DNA of 64,000 nucleotides from Ursus arctos (taxonomy: Eukaryota; Chordata; Mammalia; Carnivora; Ursidae), in assembly GCF_023065955.2 (NCBI RefSeq), contig NW_026622997.1, positions 17,402,001 through 17,466,000 on the forward strand, given 5' to 3'. Positions 46,151 to 56,623 of the stretch are shown in pieces (position 1 is the stretch's first letter; every line of letters begins with the position of its first letter). A program made the translations under genes and the position numbers. The notes beneath the pieces were generated by a model that searched no databases, was not told the DNA's origin, and worked only from the letters and a program-made list of their open reading frames with translations.

Positions 46151-46274
46151 GGGATGCCTGGCTGGGTTAGTCGGGAGAGCATGCAACTCTTGATCCTGGG
46201 GTTATAAATTCGAGCCCTATGCTGGGTTCTATAGAGCTTACATTTAAAAAAAAAAAAAAAAAGTGAAAAACTAA
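46151..46274 (+). mobile_element. Can-SINE, short subfamily without CT domain
   Basis: 'ggatgcctggctgggttagt' head, 'agagcatgcaactcttgatc', then straight to A17. Imperfect duplication of aaggttctagagaatgtc (46131-46148) as aaggttagagagaatgtc on the right. Confidence 0.88.
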
Positions 46275-46540
46275 AAAGGTTAGAGAGAATGTCTATTTTA
46301 TTAACATGTGAAATCTTCACACTGGAATGATGTGTGGAATGAATCTGATTTGGCACTAACAGGCTTTTTAAATTTATTTGTTTATTTAATTTATTTTTCA
46401 TTTTAGAATTTTTTTAGTAACAGGCTTTTGAGCTTCATCTTCCAGACATTTATTTTCAACCTCTCCTAATATCCTCTGCCCTGCTGATACCAGCTGTCAC
46501 TTCTGAAGTCAGTGAGCTGTCTGCTTATAAATACTGACTC

Positions 46541-46727
46541 GGGGGCCTGGGTGGCTCAGTCATTAAGCGTCTGCCTTCGGCTCAGGGCGTGATCCTGGAG
46601 TCCTGGGATCAAGCCCCACATCGGGCTCCTCCGCTGGGAACCTGCTTCTTCCTCTCCCACTCCCCCTGCCTGTGTTCCCTCTCTTGCTGGCTGTCTCTCT
46701 CTCTGTCAAATGAATAAATAAAATCTT

Positions 46728-46751
<24 letters not shown>
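46541..46751 (+). mobile_element. Can-SINE, young, in SIRT5 intron 1
   Basis: Young body ('ggctcagggcgtgatcctgg') and (AAAT)n tail. Perfect duplication ataaatactgactc at 46527-46540 and 46752-46765. Confidence 0.95.
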
Positions 46752-46758
<7 letters not shown>

Positions 46759-46799
46759 CTGACTCAACCGGCAAATCACATTGAATCACTTTGTTCATT

Positions 46800-46985
46800 A
46801 ATTTTTTTAAAAAATTGTAGTAAAATACGCATAACCTAAAAATTTACCATCTCAACCATTTTTAGGGGAACAGTTCAGTAGTGTTAAGTAAGTACATCCA
46901 CGTTATTGCATAACCAATCTCCAGAACTCTTTTCAGCTTACAAAACTGAAACCCTATGACCCGTCTTTGAGAACCACAGCTCCAG
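46800..46985 (-). repeat. L1 3' UTR fragment, antisense
   Basis: 'gtaaaatacgcataacctaa', 'atttaccatctcaaccattt' and 'acatccacgttattgcataa' match the same L1 3' region as 7.88 kb. Confidence 0.75.
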
Positions 46986-47081
46986 GGCACCCGGGAGTGC
47001 TTGAGAGCACAAATGGGAAACAGGTGGTTTAGAGGATGAAAACCATCAAGATCCGTTACTCATGATTTTTTTAAAGGGCAT

Positions 47082-47086
<5 letters not shown>

Positions 47087-47118
<32 letters not shown>
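47087..47118 (+). repeat. (CA)n microsatellite just upstream of SIRT5 exon 2
   Basis: About 16 CA units ending some 58 bases before the exon 2 acceptor. CA repeats near splice sites can bind hnRNP L (inference). Confidence 0.95.
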
Positions 47119-47121
<3 letters not shown>

Positions 47122-47175
47122 GTACAAATACAAGTTGATTCTGTTTCTGTGGTTTTTTTCTAAAGCCCATCTCAG

Positions 47176-47315
47176 GAATTAGTACCAGAAAGAAAACCTG
47201 ATGCAACCTCTTCGGATTGTCCCCCGCCGACTACTTTACGGGCTGTATTGTGGACTGAAGTCTCCAGCTTCCTCTGGAACCCGGATTTGCCCAACAATGA
47301 CTCGACCAAGTTCAA
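47176..47315 (+). CDS. SIRT5: SIRT5 exon 2: 5' UTR end plus residues 1-38 (first coding exon)
   Basis: Coding starts at ATG 47201. A pyrimidine-rich acceptor ending 'ctcag' at 47175 gives 25 nt of 5' UTR, and the donor is gtaggt at 47316. The exon ends one base into codon 39 (phase 1). The leader begins [20 protein letters not shown]: rich in Arg, without acidic residues, and amphipathic, as expected of a mitochondrial presequence. Its length to the conserved MADF motif (39 residues) equals the human leader. The start context is weak (C at -3, C at +4), while an in-frame ATG at 47297, opening MTRPSS, has A at -3 and could give a shorter, less mitochondrial form. Frame through the junction makes residue 39 Asn, where I recall Ser in human. 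The ORF running on past 47315 is intron read-through. Confidence 0.92.
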
Positions 47316-50152
47316 GTAGGTCTTTCTCAGCCTGCCACTCCTTGTCTCCGGTGAAGTTGGAAGTACCTGAGAGTTCCTGCACTTGGAGGGGGAATGTCTA
47401 TAGTGGGTTCAGTGCTGGGCAAGATTTTGGAGAAAGCCACACTGCCATTCTCCCCTCAGGCAAACCCCTCCCAGGAGAGGTCCGGCATTATCTCTCAGTA
47501 GTCAGGTTGAATCTTTTGGAGACATTTTATTGCTTCTCCCAGAATATTTACATTCAAGCTTCTCACATAGGGTTTGTCTTTTAAAGCCCTCACCGCTCAG
47601 CAAGAGGGGGAAGCTGGAGTTTGTCCTACAGGGTCATATGGAGTTAAATGTGCTGCTGTTCAGATAGGATTCCTCTCTCTCCTGGGCCCTTAGTCTGTAG
47701 TGACTATAGAGCCTAACAGTTACACAATGAAGGATCTTCCGCGAGCCTGTTAAACATACGTTAGCATGGCATCGAAAGGCCAAGCTGCCCTCTTTTTGCC
47801 TATTTTTCAACTCTGGATAACTTTTTCTAATACTGCGAGTGTGCTCGAAGCTCCTCCTTCCATTTTGCCAAAGCTCAGGGTTCCTGGCTGTGGAGAAGAG
47901 GGCAGGCTGCTAGAGGCTATGGGGGACCACGGGTGTGTGCCTGACTTCCGCCCTGAGTGAGCTGTCTGGGCTTGGAACTGCAAAATGTCCTGGGGTGTTT
48001 TCCCTTAGTAGTTGGGAAATGCATTTTTTTCTTTTCTTCCTCTTCCTGTTCTTCCTCCTCCTCCTCCTCTTCCTCTTCTTTTTCTTCAAGATTTCTACCA
48101 TATTAACATTACTATATTTACATCCTGCTTTCCAAGAACCAAACCTGAGTTGACCTGTGTTTCTAGAAGTTCCTAAAAGTGAGATCTTACTAGAAGTCAC
48201 TTTGACCTAGGACCTATTCATTACTAGGATGACAGAGTTTACATTTCAGTTGAAAAAGACATTTAGGGCTAGGGAAGGCTTTCTGGGTGAACTTCGCAGT
48301 CCTTGAGGACATTTGTAGGGCTTGGACCCAGGAGTCACACAAATAGTCCCTGGGAAAGTACTTGTACCTTTTCTGATTAAGCATCTTGTTCTTTCAGGAG
48401 ATTAGATCGGACGGCACACGCTAATCTGCCCGGCCTGGGTTTCTTTTTTCAAGCTCTTCCTGGTGGGACAGCTTTAGTGTGCCTCATTTGTCACACTGGT
48501 CTATCTCCAACGGGGGTGTAGCATGGACGGAGCTTTGGGATGGTTGGCAAACGGTTGGGCTGGTTATGCCCAAGGGGATGGTGTGCCTGCACCATTCATT
48601 CCTTTGGGATTTACGCTGCCAGAAACGTGATCCCAGGGAGCTTCGAGAATGTGGTTGGAGAGGGAGTTGGAGCCTCTGCTTCTTTGTTTCCGAGAGTCTG
48701 CTTTTACTCCCTATGCCTTCTTACCAGCAGCCAGAGAGGAGGGGAGGCAAAGGGGAGACGGGGTCTCTATTAAGATTCCCAGTCATGGGCCAGTCATGGA
48801 GGTGACTCTGGGCTTACGAGGAGAACGCCTCGGAAGGGAGGTGTCGAGGCATGAGAAACCAACAGCATCTGTCTTACCAGCTCGGGGTACAAATGAAGTC
48901 ACATTCCCTTTCATATCTAAGTTCATTGTCTCTCCACCCCCGTCCCGCTATCTCTCCTTTTTTCCAACCTGCCTGTCCCGGGTTCCGTCTCTCAGGGGAT
49001 GCTCATTCATTCCAGGGATCAACCGTGGTCGCCATTGCCTCTAGAGGGGAGACCAGAAAACCTGCTGCAGCAGCTGAAGAACTCACTGGCACTTTTGCCA
49101 AAATCTGCAGTGCCTTAGCCCAGATGACAGGATGTCTGTGTCGGGGCCACCGGCAACTCTGGGCCGGCATTTGCTTCTCCTGGGGGAGAGCAGAGGAGGG
49201 AGTCTGTCCTCTCCTGGCAGCTTATACTCGGCTCTGTACTGCTTAGGCCCGGCCTGCTGGAGCCGTGGCACTTCCATACACCCCCCCCCCCCAAATGAGG
49301 GCCTCCAGAGCCACAGCACCTGGGGGAGAAGGGTGTCGCTCAGCCACACGCCCTGCCCTAACCGAACCTGTGCTGCCCAGGAGGGACATGGCACTTCCAA
49401 GTCTAGCTCCTCACTCTGAACCCGGGATGAGGACATTTGTCGCAGGGGCGGATTCTGCCTTGGAGGTCGTGTAAAGTGCAGAGCCGGGGCCGCAGGGAGC
49501 CCTCGCTAAATGGTGGTTGCTGCCCCCGTTGGACAGAGATTGAGCGGGAGAATGCTTGGAGATGCAGAAGAAGGCGCTCCGTCCCAGAGAGCAAGCTATA
49601 GTCTGTGACCGTGGTCACCTGCTCTCACGGTATTCTCTGTGTTCGACTCTCTTCTGTTACCCCAAGGCTCTGGTGACGTCTTGTTGAAAGGTCCAGGTCT
49701 TACTTGTTTGTGAAGGAGAAGGTCACGTGTCCAGGTTTGGGGCAGAGCATCTGTTCACAGGGGAGGGGGCCTCACTCTCACCTTGTAATGATGCCGAGGG
49801 AGGCTGAAATCAGCAAGGTCCCCAGACGGAACAGAATTTGGGAAGGAAGGGAAGGTTTTGGAGTCCAGGGGGCGTGAGGTCAACCCCTCCTTCACTAGCT
49901 TGTTTTTACTGTTATGAGGAGGATGCTTTCCATCCATTAGCTTTTAAGATCTTTGTAACACGTGCTCTCGGGAAGGCACTACTGCGCACATCAAACAGCC
50001 AGGAGAGCAGAGGGCCCGTCGTTTCCATCACTTCTCACAGGTGGATGGATGGGAGGGGGAGCTGGGATTCAAAGCCAATGTCGTGTACCCTGCTTCTTTC
50101 TTTAAGATGCTGTGCACTCATATACATCAGGCCGCATGGACAGTGTCTTCAT
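47316..50152 (+). other. SIRT5 intron 2, repeat-poor left part
   Basis: Almost no recognisable repeats. Holds a pyrimidine tract at 48027-48089 and C10 near 49283. Overlapping ORFs at 48479-49436 have no recognisable domain. Confidence 0.6.
48027..48089 (+). repeat. Polypyrimidine (CTT/CCT)n tract
   Basis: Over sixty bases of C and T with one G, many CTC/CTT units, in SIRT5 intron 2. The minus-strand Lys/Arg-rich ORF here is an artefact. Confidence 0.9.
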
Positions 50153-50171
50153 GGTACAGGAATGATTTTTT

Positions 50172-50369
50172 TTAAAGATGTATTTATTTATTTTAGAGAG
50201 AGAGAGAGCACGAGCGAGAAGGGCAGAGGGAGGGGAAGAGAGAATCTCAAGCAGACTCCATGCTCAGTGCAGAGCCTGATGCAGGGCTTGATCTCTCGAT
50301 CCTGAAATCATGACCTGAGCCAAAATCAGGAGTCCGACACTCAACCAACTGAGCCACCCAGGTGCCCCT
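50172..50369 (-). mobile_element. Can-SINE in SIRT5 intron 2, 19-bp duplication
   Basis: Reversed SINE about 140 bases before exon 3. Perfect duplication ggtacaggaatgatttttt at 50153-50171 and 50370-50388. Confidence 0.95.
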
Positions 50370-50507
50370 GGTACAGGAATGATTTTTTTATTTGGGGGTC
50401 CTAAAGTATCGTTTCACGCAAGGTCAAGTCAAAATGTGAGCAATCAGTACAGGATATAAATGTCCACACGGTACACTGGATTTATAAAGATTTTATTCTC
50501 TCTTTAG

Positions 50508-50641
50508 ATATGGCTGATTTTCGGAAGTTTTTTGCAAAAGCAAAGCACGTAGTCATCATTTCAGGGGCTGGTGTTAGTGCTGAGAGTGGAGTCCCGACTT
50601 TCAGAGGAGCCGGGGGCTACTGGAGAAAATGGCAAGCTCAG
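50508..50641 (+). CDS. SIRT5: SIRT5 exon 3: residues 39-83, start of the NAD-binding fold
   Basis: The acceptor is 'tctctctttag|at' and the donor 'gctcag|gtgagt'. The exon encodes [20 protein letters not shown] followed by the sirtuin signature [18 protein letters not shown]. The GAG-x-SAESG-x-PTFRG segment is the Rossmann-fold NAD+ phosphate-binding loop and cofactor-binding loop shared by all sirtuins. It ends in phase 0 after Gln83 and joins in frame to DLATP in the next exon. Near-identity to human SIRT5 makes this certain. Intron 2 on its left is 3.2 kb. Confidence 0.97.
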
Positions 50642-50910
50642 GTGAGTGGTGCTTCCAGAATACCGAGGGGTTCTTCTGAATGAAGCCAGGGCGGAGTCTG
50701 ACTTGAAGCCTGATGCCTGACCCAGGGGTCTAAGTTCTGAAATTAACCATGACTCTCGTGTTGGTTATTTTGGCCTCAACACAAAGTGTGTATGATTAAG
50801 GTCGCAGATGCAAGCAAAGCAGCCACTTTCCTTACTTTCTAGATCTGTAGAGATTTTATTTATTCACATAACGACTTAGATTTCTTCTGGTAATTAAAGT
50901 GGGGTCCGAG

Positions 50911-51119
50911 GGGCGCCTGGGTGGCACAGCAGTTAAGCGCCTGCCTTCGGCTCAGGGCGTGATCCTGGCGTTCTGGGATCGAGTCCCACATCAGGCTCCT
51001 CTGCTATGAGCCTGCTTCTTCCTCTCCCACTCCCCCTGCTTGTGTTCCCTCTCTCGCTGGCTGTCTCTATCTCTGTCAAATAAATAAATAAATAAATAAA
51101 ATCTTAAAAAAGAAAAAAA
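50911..51119 (+). mobile_element. Can-SINE, youngest subtype, in SIRT5 intron 3
   Basis: Head 'ggcgcctgggtggcacagca', 'ctctcgctggctgtctctat' end and (AAAT)n tail. Perfect 16-bp duplication taaagtggggtccgag at 50895-50910 and 51120-51135. Confidence 0.97.
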
Positions 51120-51225
51120 TAAAGTGGGGTCCGAGAATTCTTGGTTAGTGTAGTTCATCGCTTTTCTACAGATATTGAAATGAAGTATTACACATGTTTA
51201 AAGTTCCTGTGAACTTTTCATATTT

Positions 51226-51402
51226 TTAAAAAAGATTTTACTTATTTATTAGAGAGAGAGAACATGAGCAGGGGGAGGGGCAGAGGGAGAAGCAGGCTCC
51301 CCACTGAGCAGGGAGCCCTAAGTGGGGCTTGATCCCAGGACCCTAGACTATGACCTGAGCTGAGGGCAGACGCTTCACCGACTGAGCCACCCAGGCGCCC
51401 CT
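51226..51402 (-). mobile_element. Can-SINE in SIRT5 intron 3
   Basis: Reversed SINE. Duplication gaRcttttcatattt at 51211-51225 and 51403-51417. Confidence 0.93.
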
Positions 51403-51590
51403 GAGCTTTTCATATTTAAAGCCACAGTTGCACTGTTGAAGGCTTAGGGCTTCATGTTTAAAAGGTTATATGAAGGCCATGAGAATGAAAGCTCTATGGG
51501 CGGGGACTTTTTAAAAATTCAGCTTGTATTAAGGCAAAAAAGTAAAATAAATAAAATAAACTTAAGTTTGTATTAAGGTATGATATACAG

Positions 51591-54400
51591 TTGACCCTTG
51601 AACAACACAGGTGATTTTTTTCTGACACTGACACGTGGATTTTTTTCTAAATCTATTGTAAAATTTTTTTTCCTAGAGATTTGAAACAATTCGAAAAAAC
51701 TCACAGATGAGCCGTGTAACCTAGAAATATCTAAAAATCTAAGAAAAAGTTAGGTATGTTGTAAATGCATGAAATGTATGTAGATTCTAGTCTGCTTTTT
51801 ATCATTTACTGCCATACAAATTTATTGCAAAAAGTTAAAATTTATCAGACCTTACGCACACAAGTGCAGGCCATGTGGGTGCCATTCCCAGTCTAGAGAA
51901 ATGTAAACACATGTCACGATGCAGTATTAAATCGTAACTACATCACACTAACTACTGTAATAATTTCGTAGCTACCTCCAGTTGCTGTTGCCGGGAGCTC
52001 AAATGTCGCGAGTATCTGCTTAAAATACCGTGTGACCGTAGTCATCTGCATGTGAGCGGTTTGTCCCCCGAGTAAATTTCATATTGCAGTAAAGAGTGAT
52101 CTCTTGCGGTTCTCGTGTATTTTTCGTCGTGTTTAGTGCAATACAGTCAACCCCGAATCATACCATGGGGCCACTCGCGCCACTAGTGATGTGGGAAGTG
52201 CTCCCAAGAAGCAGAGGAGAGTCATGACATTACAAGAAAAAGTGGAAGTGCTTGATATGACCTATAGGCTGCTGTCTGCAGCTGTGGTTGCCCACCATTC
52301 AAGATGAATGAATCCAATAAAGTCCACTGGGGGGGAGGGGAAAGAAAAGAAAAGGAAATTCATGAAGTCATTGCCATAGCTACACCAGCAGGTGCAGCAA
52401 CCTGCACTTTCTGTGAAATGCATTTTTATCTCATGCTGAAAATGCAGCTCTTATGCGGGTTCAGGATTGCTGTAAGACAGGCGCATCTGTAGGCTCCAGT
52501 ACGATTCGAGAACAAGTGAAGCCATTATGCTGACATCTTAAAGTAAAAAGAAGGTAAAGGGTCTAAAGCTGGGGAATTCAGTGCCAGCTAAAGATGGTTT
52601 GATCATCTTAGAAAGAGGTTTGGCTTAAAAAAAAGAAAAGCCAAGCTAATAGGAGGAGTTGCTTCTGCCAACCAAGAGGCAGTGGACAGGTTCCCAGACA
52701 GCATTAGGAAGATCACTGAGGAGAGAGTATGTCACAAGTGCCCTGTTCTGGGGGAGGGGGGGATGCTACAAAGGATGTTTATTAATAAGGGAAGTGATGG
52801 GCAGGATTGAAGGCAGGAAGGGATAGGCCAACTCTATGGTTTATACAAATGCAGTCTGGTTTCTGATCAGGACAGCCCTTATCTATAAAGCTGATACCCT
52901 CCCTCCCCACAGTGTTTTGAAGGGAAGAGATAAATACCAGCTGCCAGTGTTTTGGTCGCACAAGAAGAAGGCCTGGCCTGCAAGAATCCTGTTTCTGGAT
53001 GGGTCCCTTCAATGAAGTACCTTGCCAGTAAGGGACTGCCTTTTAATGTTCCTTTAAAATTGGACAATGCCCCCTGGCCACCCAGAAGCCCAGGAGTTCA
53101 ACCCTGAAGGCATCAAACTGGTCTGCTTGCCCCCAAACACAACATCTCTAATTCAGCCTATAGGTCAGGGGGCCATAAGGACCTGTAAGGCTCACGACAC
53201 ATAGTGCTCTATGGAAAGGATTGTCAATGCTGTGGAAGGGAACCCCGACAGAACATCGTGAAAGTCTGGAAGGATTACACCAGTAAAGATGCCATCATCA
53301 TTAGAGAAAGAGCCACCAAAGCCATCAAGCCCAAAACAATAAATTGCTGCTGGAGAAAACTGCTTCCCAATGTTGTGCTTGACTTCTCAGGATTTACAAC
53401 ACAGCCAATCAAGAAAGCCATGGAAAAGACTGTGGCTGTGGCAGAAAAGACTGTGGGTGTGGAAAAAAAGTGCGGGACAAAGGGTTTTAAGATTTGGATC
53501 TTGGGAGCACCTGGGTGGCTCAGTCGATGAAGCATCCGACTCCTGGCTTCAGCTCAGGTCATGATGTCGGGGTGGTGCGATCGAGCCCCACGTCGGGCTC
53601 CACGCTCAGGTGGGAGTCTGCTTGAGATTCTGTCCCTCTGCCCCTCCCCCCCCTTTAAAATAAATAAATCTTCAAAAAAAGAAAAAAAAGATTTGGATCT
53701 TGGAGAAATTCAAGCGCTAACAGACACCACGCAAGAGGAATGAACGGAAGACGACTTGATGAAGATGAGAGCTTCCGAACCAGTGCCAGACGAGGAGGAG
53801 GAAGACTTGGAAGCAGGGCAGAAAACAAACCGACGTTAGACAGTCTGGCAGAAGGGTTCCGACAACCCCGGACGACTTTTGACTTCTTTTCCGACGTGGA
53901 CTTGGGCACTGACACTAAAGCCAATGGTGGAAGAAGGCTTGGTACCACATAGACCCTTTGTAGAGAAAGGAAAAGGCAAAGCAGTCGGACAGAAGTTCCG
54001 ACGACGTATTTCTACAAAGTTACACCCTGTGTGCCTGCCTCTCCTGCCTCCCTTCCCACCTCCCCACTGCCTCCGAGTCTGCAGCCCTCGGGACAGCAAA
54101 ACCAGCCCTTCCTCCTCCTCCTCCTCCTTAAGAGGAGTCGCTGAGTTAGAGAAGCTGGGGTGGGGGCTCAGGAGGCCTCAGGGGGCCCTTCTAGAGAAGA
54201 GAGGTGGTCAGTGGTGTCAGAGCAGCTCAGAGTTTGTGGGGAAGCAAAGAAGTCGATAGAATGTGTCCGACTCCAGCTGTGTTCCAAGGACACACGTAGA
54301 CAGGTTCCCGTGGCACCCGTGGCACCGTAAGCTGCTTCAGGCTGCTCGTGCTGGGCGTGGAGCGCAGGAAGGACGTACGGGGTGGATGCGGATAATCCAG
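51591..54400 (+). pseudogene. Tigger/pogo-type DNA transposon with decayed transposase, in SIRT5 intron 3
   Basis: The left end 'cagttgacccttgaacaaca' is the Tigger terminal inverted repeat. From about 52150, disordered frames still read like a pogo/CENP-B-type transposase: 'TLQEKVEVLDM' helix-turn-helix start, then 'KEKEIHEVIAIATPAGA', 'FCQPRG', and C-terminal pieces (52304-52492, 53204-53530, 53740-54100). Several stops and frameshifts break it, so no active enzyme is possible. The right terminal repeat is not recognisable and the right limit is approximate. A SINE interrupts it at 53505. Sense to SIRT5. Confidence 0.75.
53505..53687 (+). mobile_element. Can-SINE nested in Tigger transposon
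   Basis: 'gagcacctgggtggctcagt' head, CT-rich end, A-tail. Perfect 16-bp duplication aagatttggatcttgg at 53489-53504 and 53688-53703 splits the transposase remnant. Confidence 0.96.
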
Positions 54401-54520
54401 ACGTTTGCTCCCCATTCACTCCCCACGTGAAGGCTGACTGTACTACCAGGTAGAAGGGGGTGACCTTTATAGTCCAACCAAACACCTAATACCACCACCG
54501 CCACAATCGAGATATAGAAT

Positions 54521-54707
54521 GTATTTTTTTAAGATTTTATTTATTTATTTGAGAGAAAGAGAGAGCGAGAGAGCATAGCAGGGGGAGAGGGAAAGGCAGG
54601 CTCCCCGCTGAGCAGCGAGCCTGATGCGGGACTCTATCCCAGGACTCCAGGATCGTGACCTGAGCTGAAAGCAGGTGCTTAACCCACTGAGCCACCCAAG
54701 CGCCCCA
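54521..54707 (-). mobile_element. Can-SINE in SIRT5 intron 3
   Basis: Reversed SINE. Duplication agatatagaat at 54510-54520 and 54708-54718. Confidence 0.94.
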
Positions 54708-54719
54708 AGATATAGAATA

Positions 54720-55364
54720 TTTCAGTCATGGCCAGAGGTTCCCTTGTGGCCTTTCCCCATTGGCTTGCAGCCCCACACAACAACGACTGTCCTCTCTTTC
54801 GCTGTGGATGAGATTTTTCCATCCTAGAAGAGACATCATCCTTTAAAAATATATTTTTATATATTCTGTTAGTATATATCCTGTTTTTTATATGTGTAGC
54901 TGTTTGTATGTAATTATAGTGTGTATATAATTACAGTTATAAAGAACTGAGTTTCTCGGCTATGGCCATTGTACCTTAAGTGGGCACCTTGCATTGTACT
55001 TTTCCCGGGTAACTGAAATCGACCTCCTCTATTGTGGGGCTCCATGAAAAAGCAGCTTCAGCCTGAATCGCTTTCCTGCATATTACTGTCCATAACTTCC
55101 TTGACTGGTAAGTGGGACGGGTGGCAATAGCCCTGCCTTGGAAGTGGGGAAATTAAAACCAGTTTCTCCACGGTCTCGCGTGCGTCCTGAAACCGAGACT
55201 CAGGCTGGCGCCCGGGCCCCTGTCCGGCGTCTGCCACACTGCGCGGGCCTACAGCAGGTCTGTTCCAGCTTGCGCCTTCCAGAAGCCGCCTGCTTCCGTG
55301 TTCCAGAGCATTGATGCATCCCGGCTTTCCCCCTTTGACTCCTGCCTCTTCTCTCTACCCCCAG
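54720..55364 (+). other. SIRT5 intron 3, right end
   Basis: AT-rich then GC-rich toward exon 4; no repeat recognised. A minus-strand 129-codon ORF over exon 4 (55200-55589) is a shadow of the exon. Confidence 0.6.
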
Positions 55365-55590
55365 GACCTGGCCACCCCTCAGGCCTTTGCGCGAAACCCT
55401 TCCCTGGTGTGGGAGTTCTACCACTACCGGCGGGAGGTCATGCTGAGCAAGGAGCCGAACCCGGGGCACCTCGCCATTGCTGAATGTGAGGCCCGGCTGC
55501 ACGGGCAGGGCCGACGGGTCACGGTCATCACTCAAAACATAGATGAGCTGCACCGCAGGGCTGGCACCAAGAACCTTCTGGAAATCCATG
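55365..55590 (+). CDS. SIRT5: SIRT5 exon 4: residues 84-158, acyl-pocket and catalytic histidine exon
   Basis: The acceptor is 'ctctctacccccag|gacctg' and the donor 'atccatg|gtgagg'; 226 nt, ending in phase 1. The exon carries [10 protein letters not shown], which contains Tyr102 and Arg105. These bind the carboxylate of succinyl/malonyl/glutaryl-lysine and separate SIRT5 from ordinary deacetylases. It also carries the NAD/catalytic motif [14 protein letters not shown] (Gln140, Asn141, Asp143). It ends with LLEIH, whose His158 is the catalytic base. All positions coincide with human numbering. An ORF runs on into intron 4 to 55685, so intron retention would give a truncated C-terminus lacking the zinc module. 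Confidence 0.97.
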
Positions 55591-55599
55591 GTGAGGGGC

Positions 55600-56428
55600 C
55601 CTCATGTGGGGAGGGGACTCAGATGTCAAGACACAAGGCCTGCCATTTCCCCCTGGGACCCACTGAATGGGAATCTGCATTTTGACAAGATGCCCAGGTA
55701 TCTGGTGTGTGCATGACACAGCAGAGGGACAAGTGTCCTGCTGGGCTGAGGGGAAATGGGCGGCTCCGGCCATCCGACCACTATGGCTTTAGCAGGAGGT
55801 GCCCGGGAAGGCTCTGGCATTCCTGGGAGTAGCCATGGACTTTCCCTCTGTCCCCAGTTGGCTCTCTCCCCTGAGGCTGTGCTTCTGCTCAGCAGGCAGA
55901 CCTTTAGGGAAGCTGCCAGATCAGTGACCTTCATTGCAGCCAGCCCACCAATTTTGTGATGCCCGTGGAGTTTGTCTTATATCCTGCTGGCTTCCCTTCT
56001 CTGCCCTTGATGACATCCTCCTTTTCCTTCACATCTTCTGGAATCCTCTCCTCCGGCTTGGAGCTCACCAAAAATCGAATGCATTTGTTCATGTAAGAGC
56101 ATAACTGGGTATGCAAGCTTTCTTCCCAAGGGCATTTGTATCTAAGAGCCTACAAAACTGCCATCCCAAGGAATGCATTTCTAATGGTGGAATTTCCAGA
56201 AGCAGTGATCCCGGGAGTATGCAGTGAAGTTGCCCATTTCTGCCTGGGGTAGTGGCAGAAATGGGCAATGTTCACTTGGGTCCCGTCTCGCTTTTGTGTC
56301 CTAGCAATAGTCAGCCACTTGCCGACTGCGTGCCTCGTGGGCACCTTCTTCCACAGGGTCTGTCCACGTGGCTCATTTCTTTGGAGTTTCAGAACGTAGG
56401 TGGTGTCACTTGCCATGTATAAATGTAT
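55600..56428 (+). other. SIRT5 intron 4, left part
   Basis: No repeat or exon recognised up to the MIR-like segment beginning about 56360. Confidence 0.5.
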
Positions 56429-56439
56429 AAAATGGGGAT

Positions 56440-56623
56440 TTTTTTTTAAGATTTATTTATTTGAGGGAGAGAGAGAGAGCGCGCCTGAGCAAGGTGAGGG
56501 GCAGAGGGAAAAGCAGACTCCTGGCTGAGCAGGGAGCCTGATGCAGGACTCGATCCCCGGACTCCGGGATCCTGACCTGAGCTGAAGGCTGATGTCTAAC
56601 CGACTGAGCCACCCAGGCGCCCT
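56440..56623 (-). mobile_element. Can-SINE in SIRT5 intron 4, inside a MIR
   Basis: Reversed SINE; duplication aaaatggggat at 56429-56439 and 56624-56634. Its flanks ('gtataaaatgggga', 'taaggattaaataagataat') are MIR 3' sequence. Confidence 0.94.

Noticed and set aside
47910..48200. Lys/Arg-rich minus-strand ORF
   Set aside because: Translation of the reverse of a polypyrimidine tract.
48479..49436. Overlapping 95-131-codon ORFs in SIRT5 intron 2
   Set aside because: No domain or homology recognised, many frames open at once, flanked by no consistent splice structure.
55311..55685. 124-codon ORF as a separate gene
   Set aside because: It is SIRT5 exon 4 plus intron read-through on both sides.
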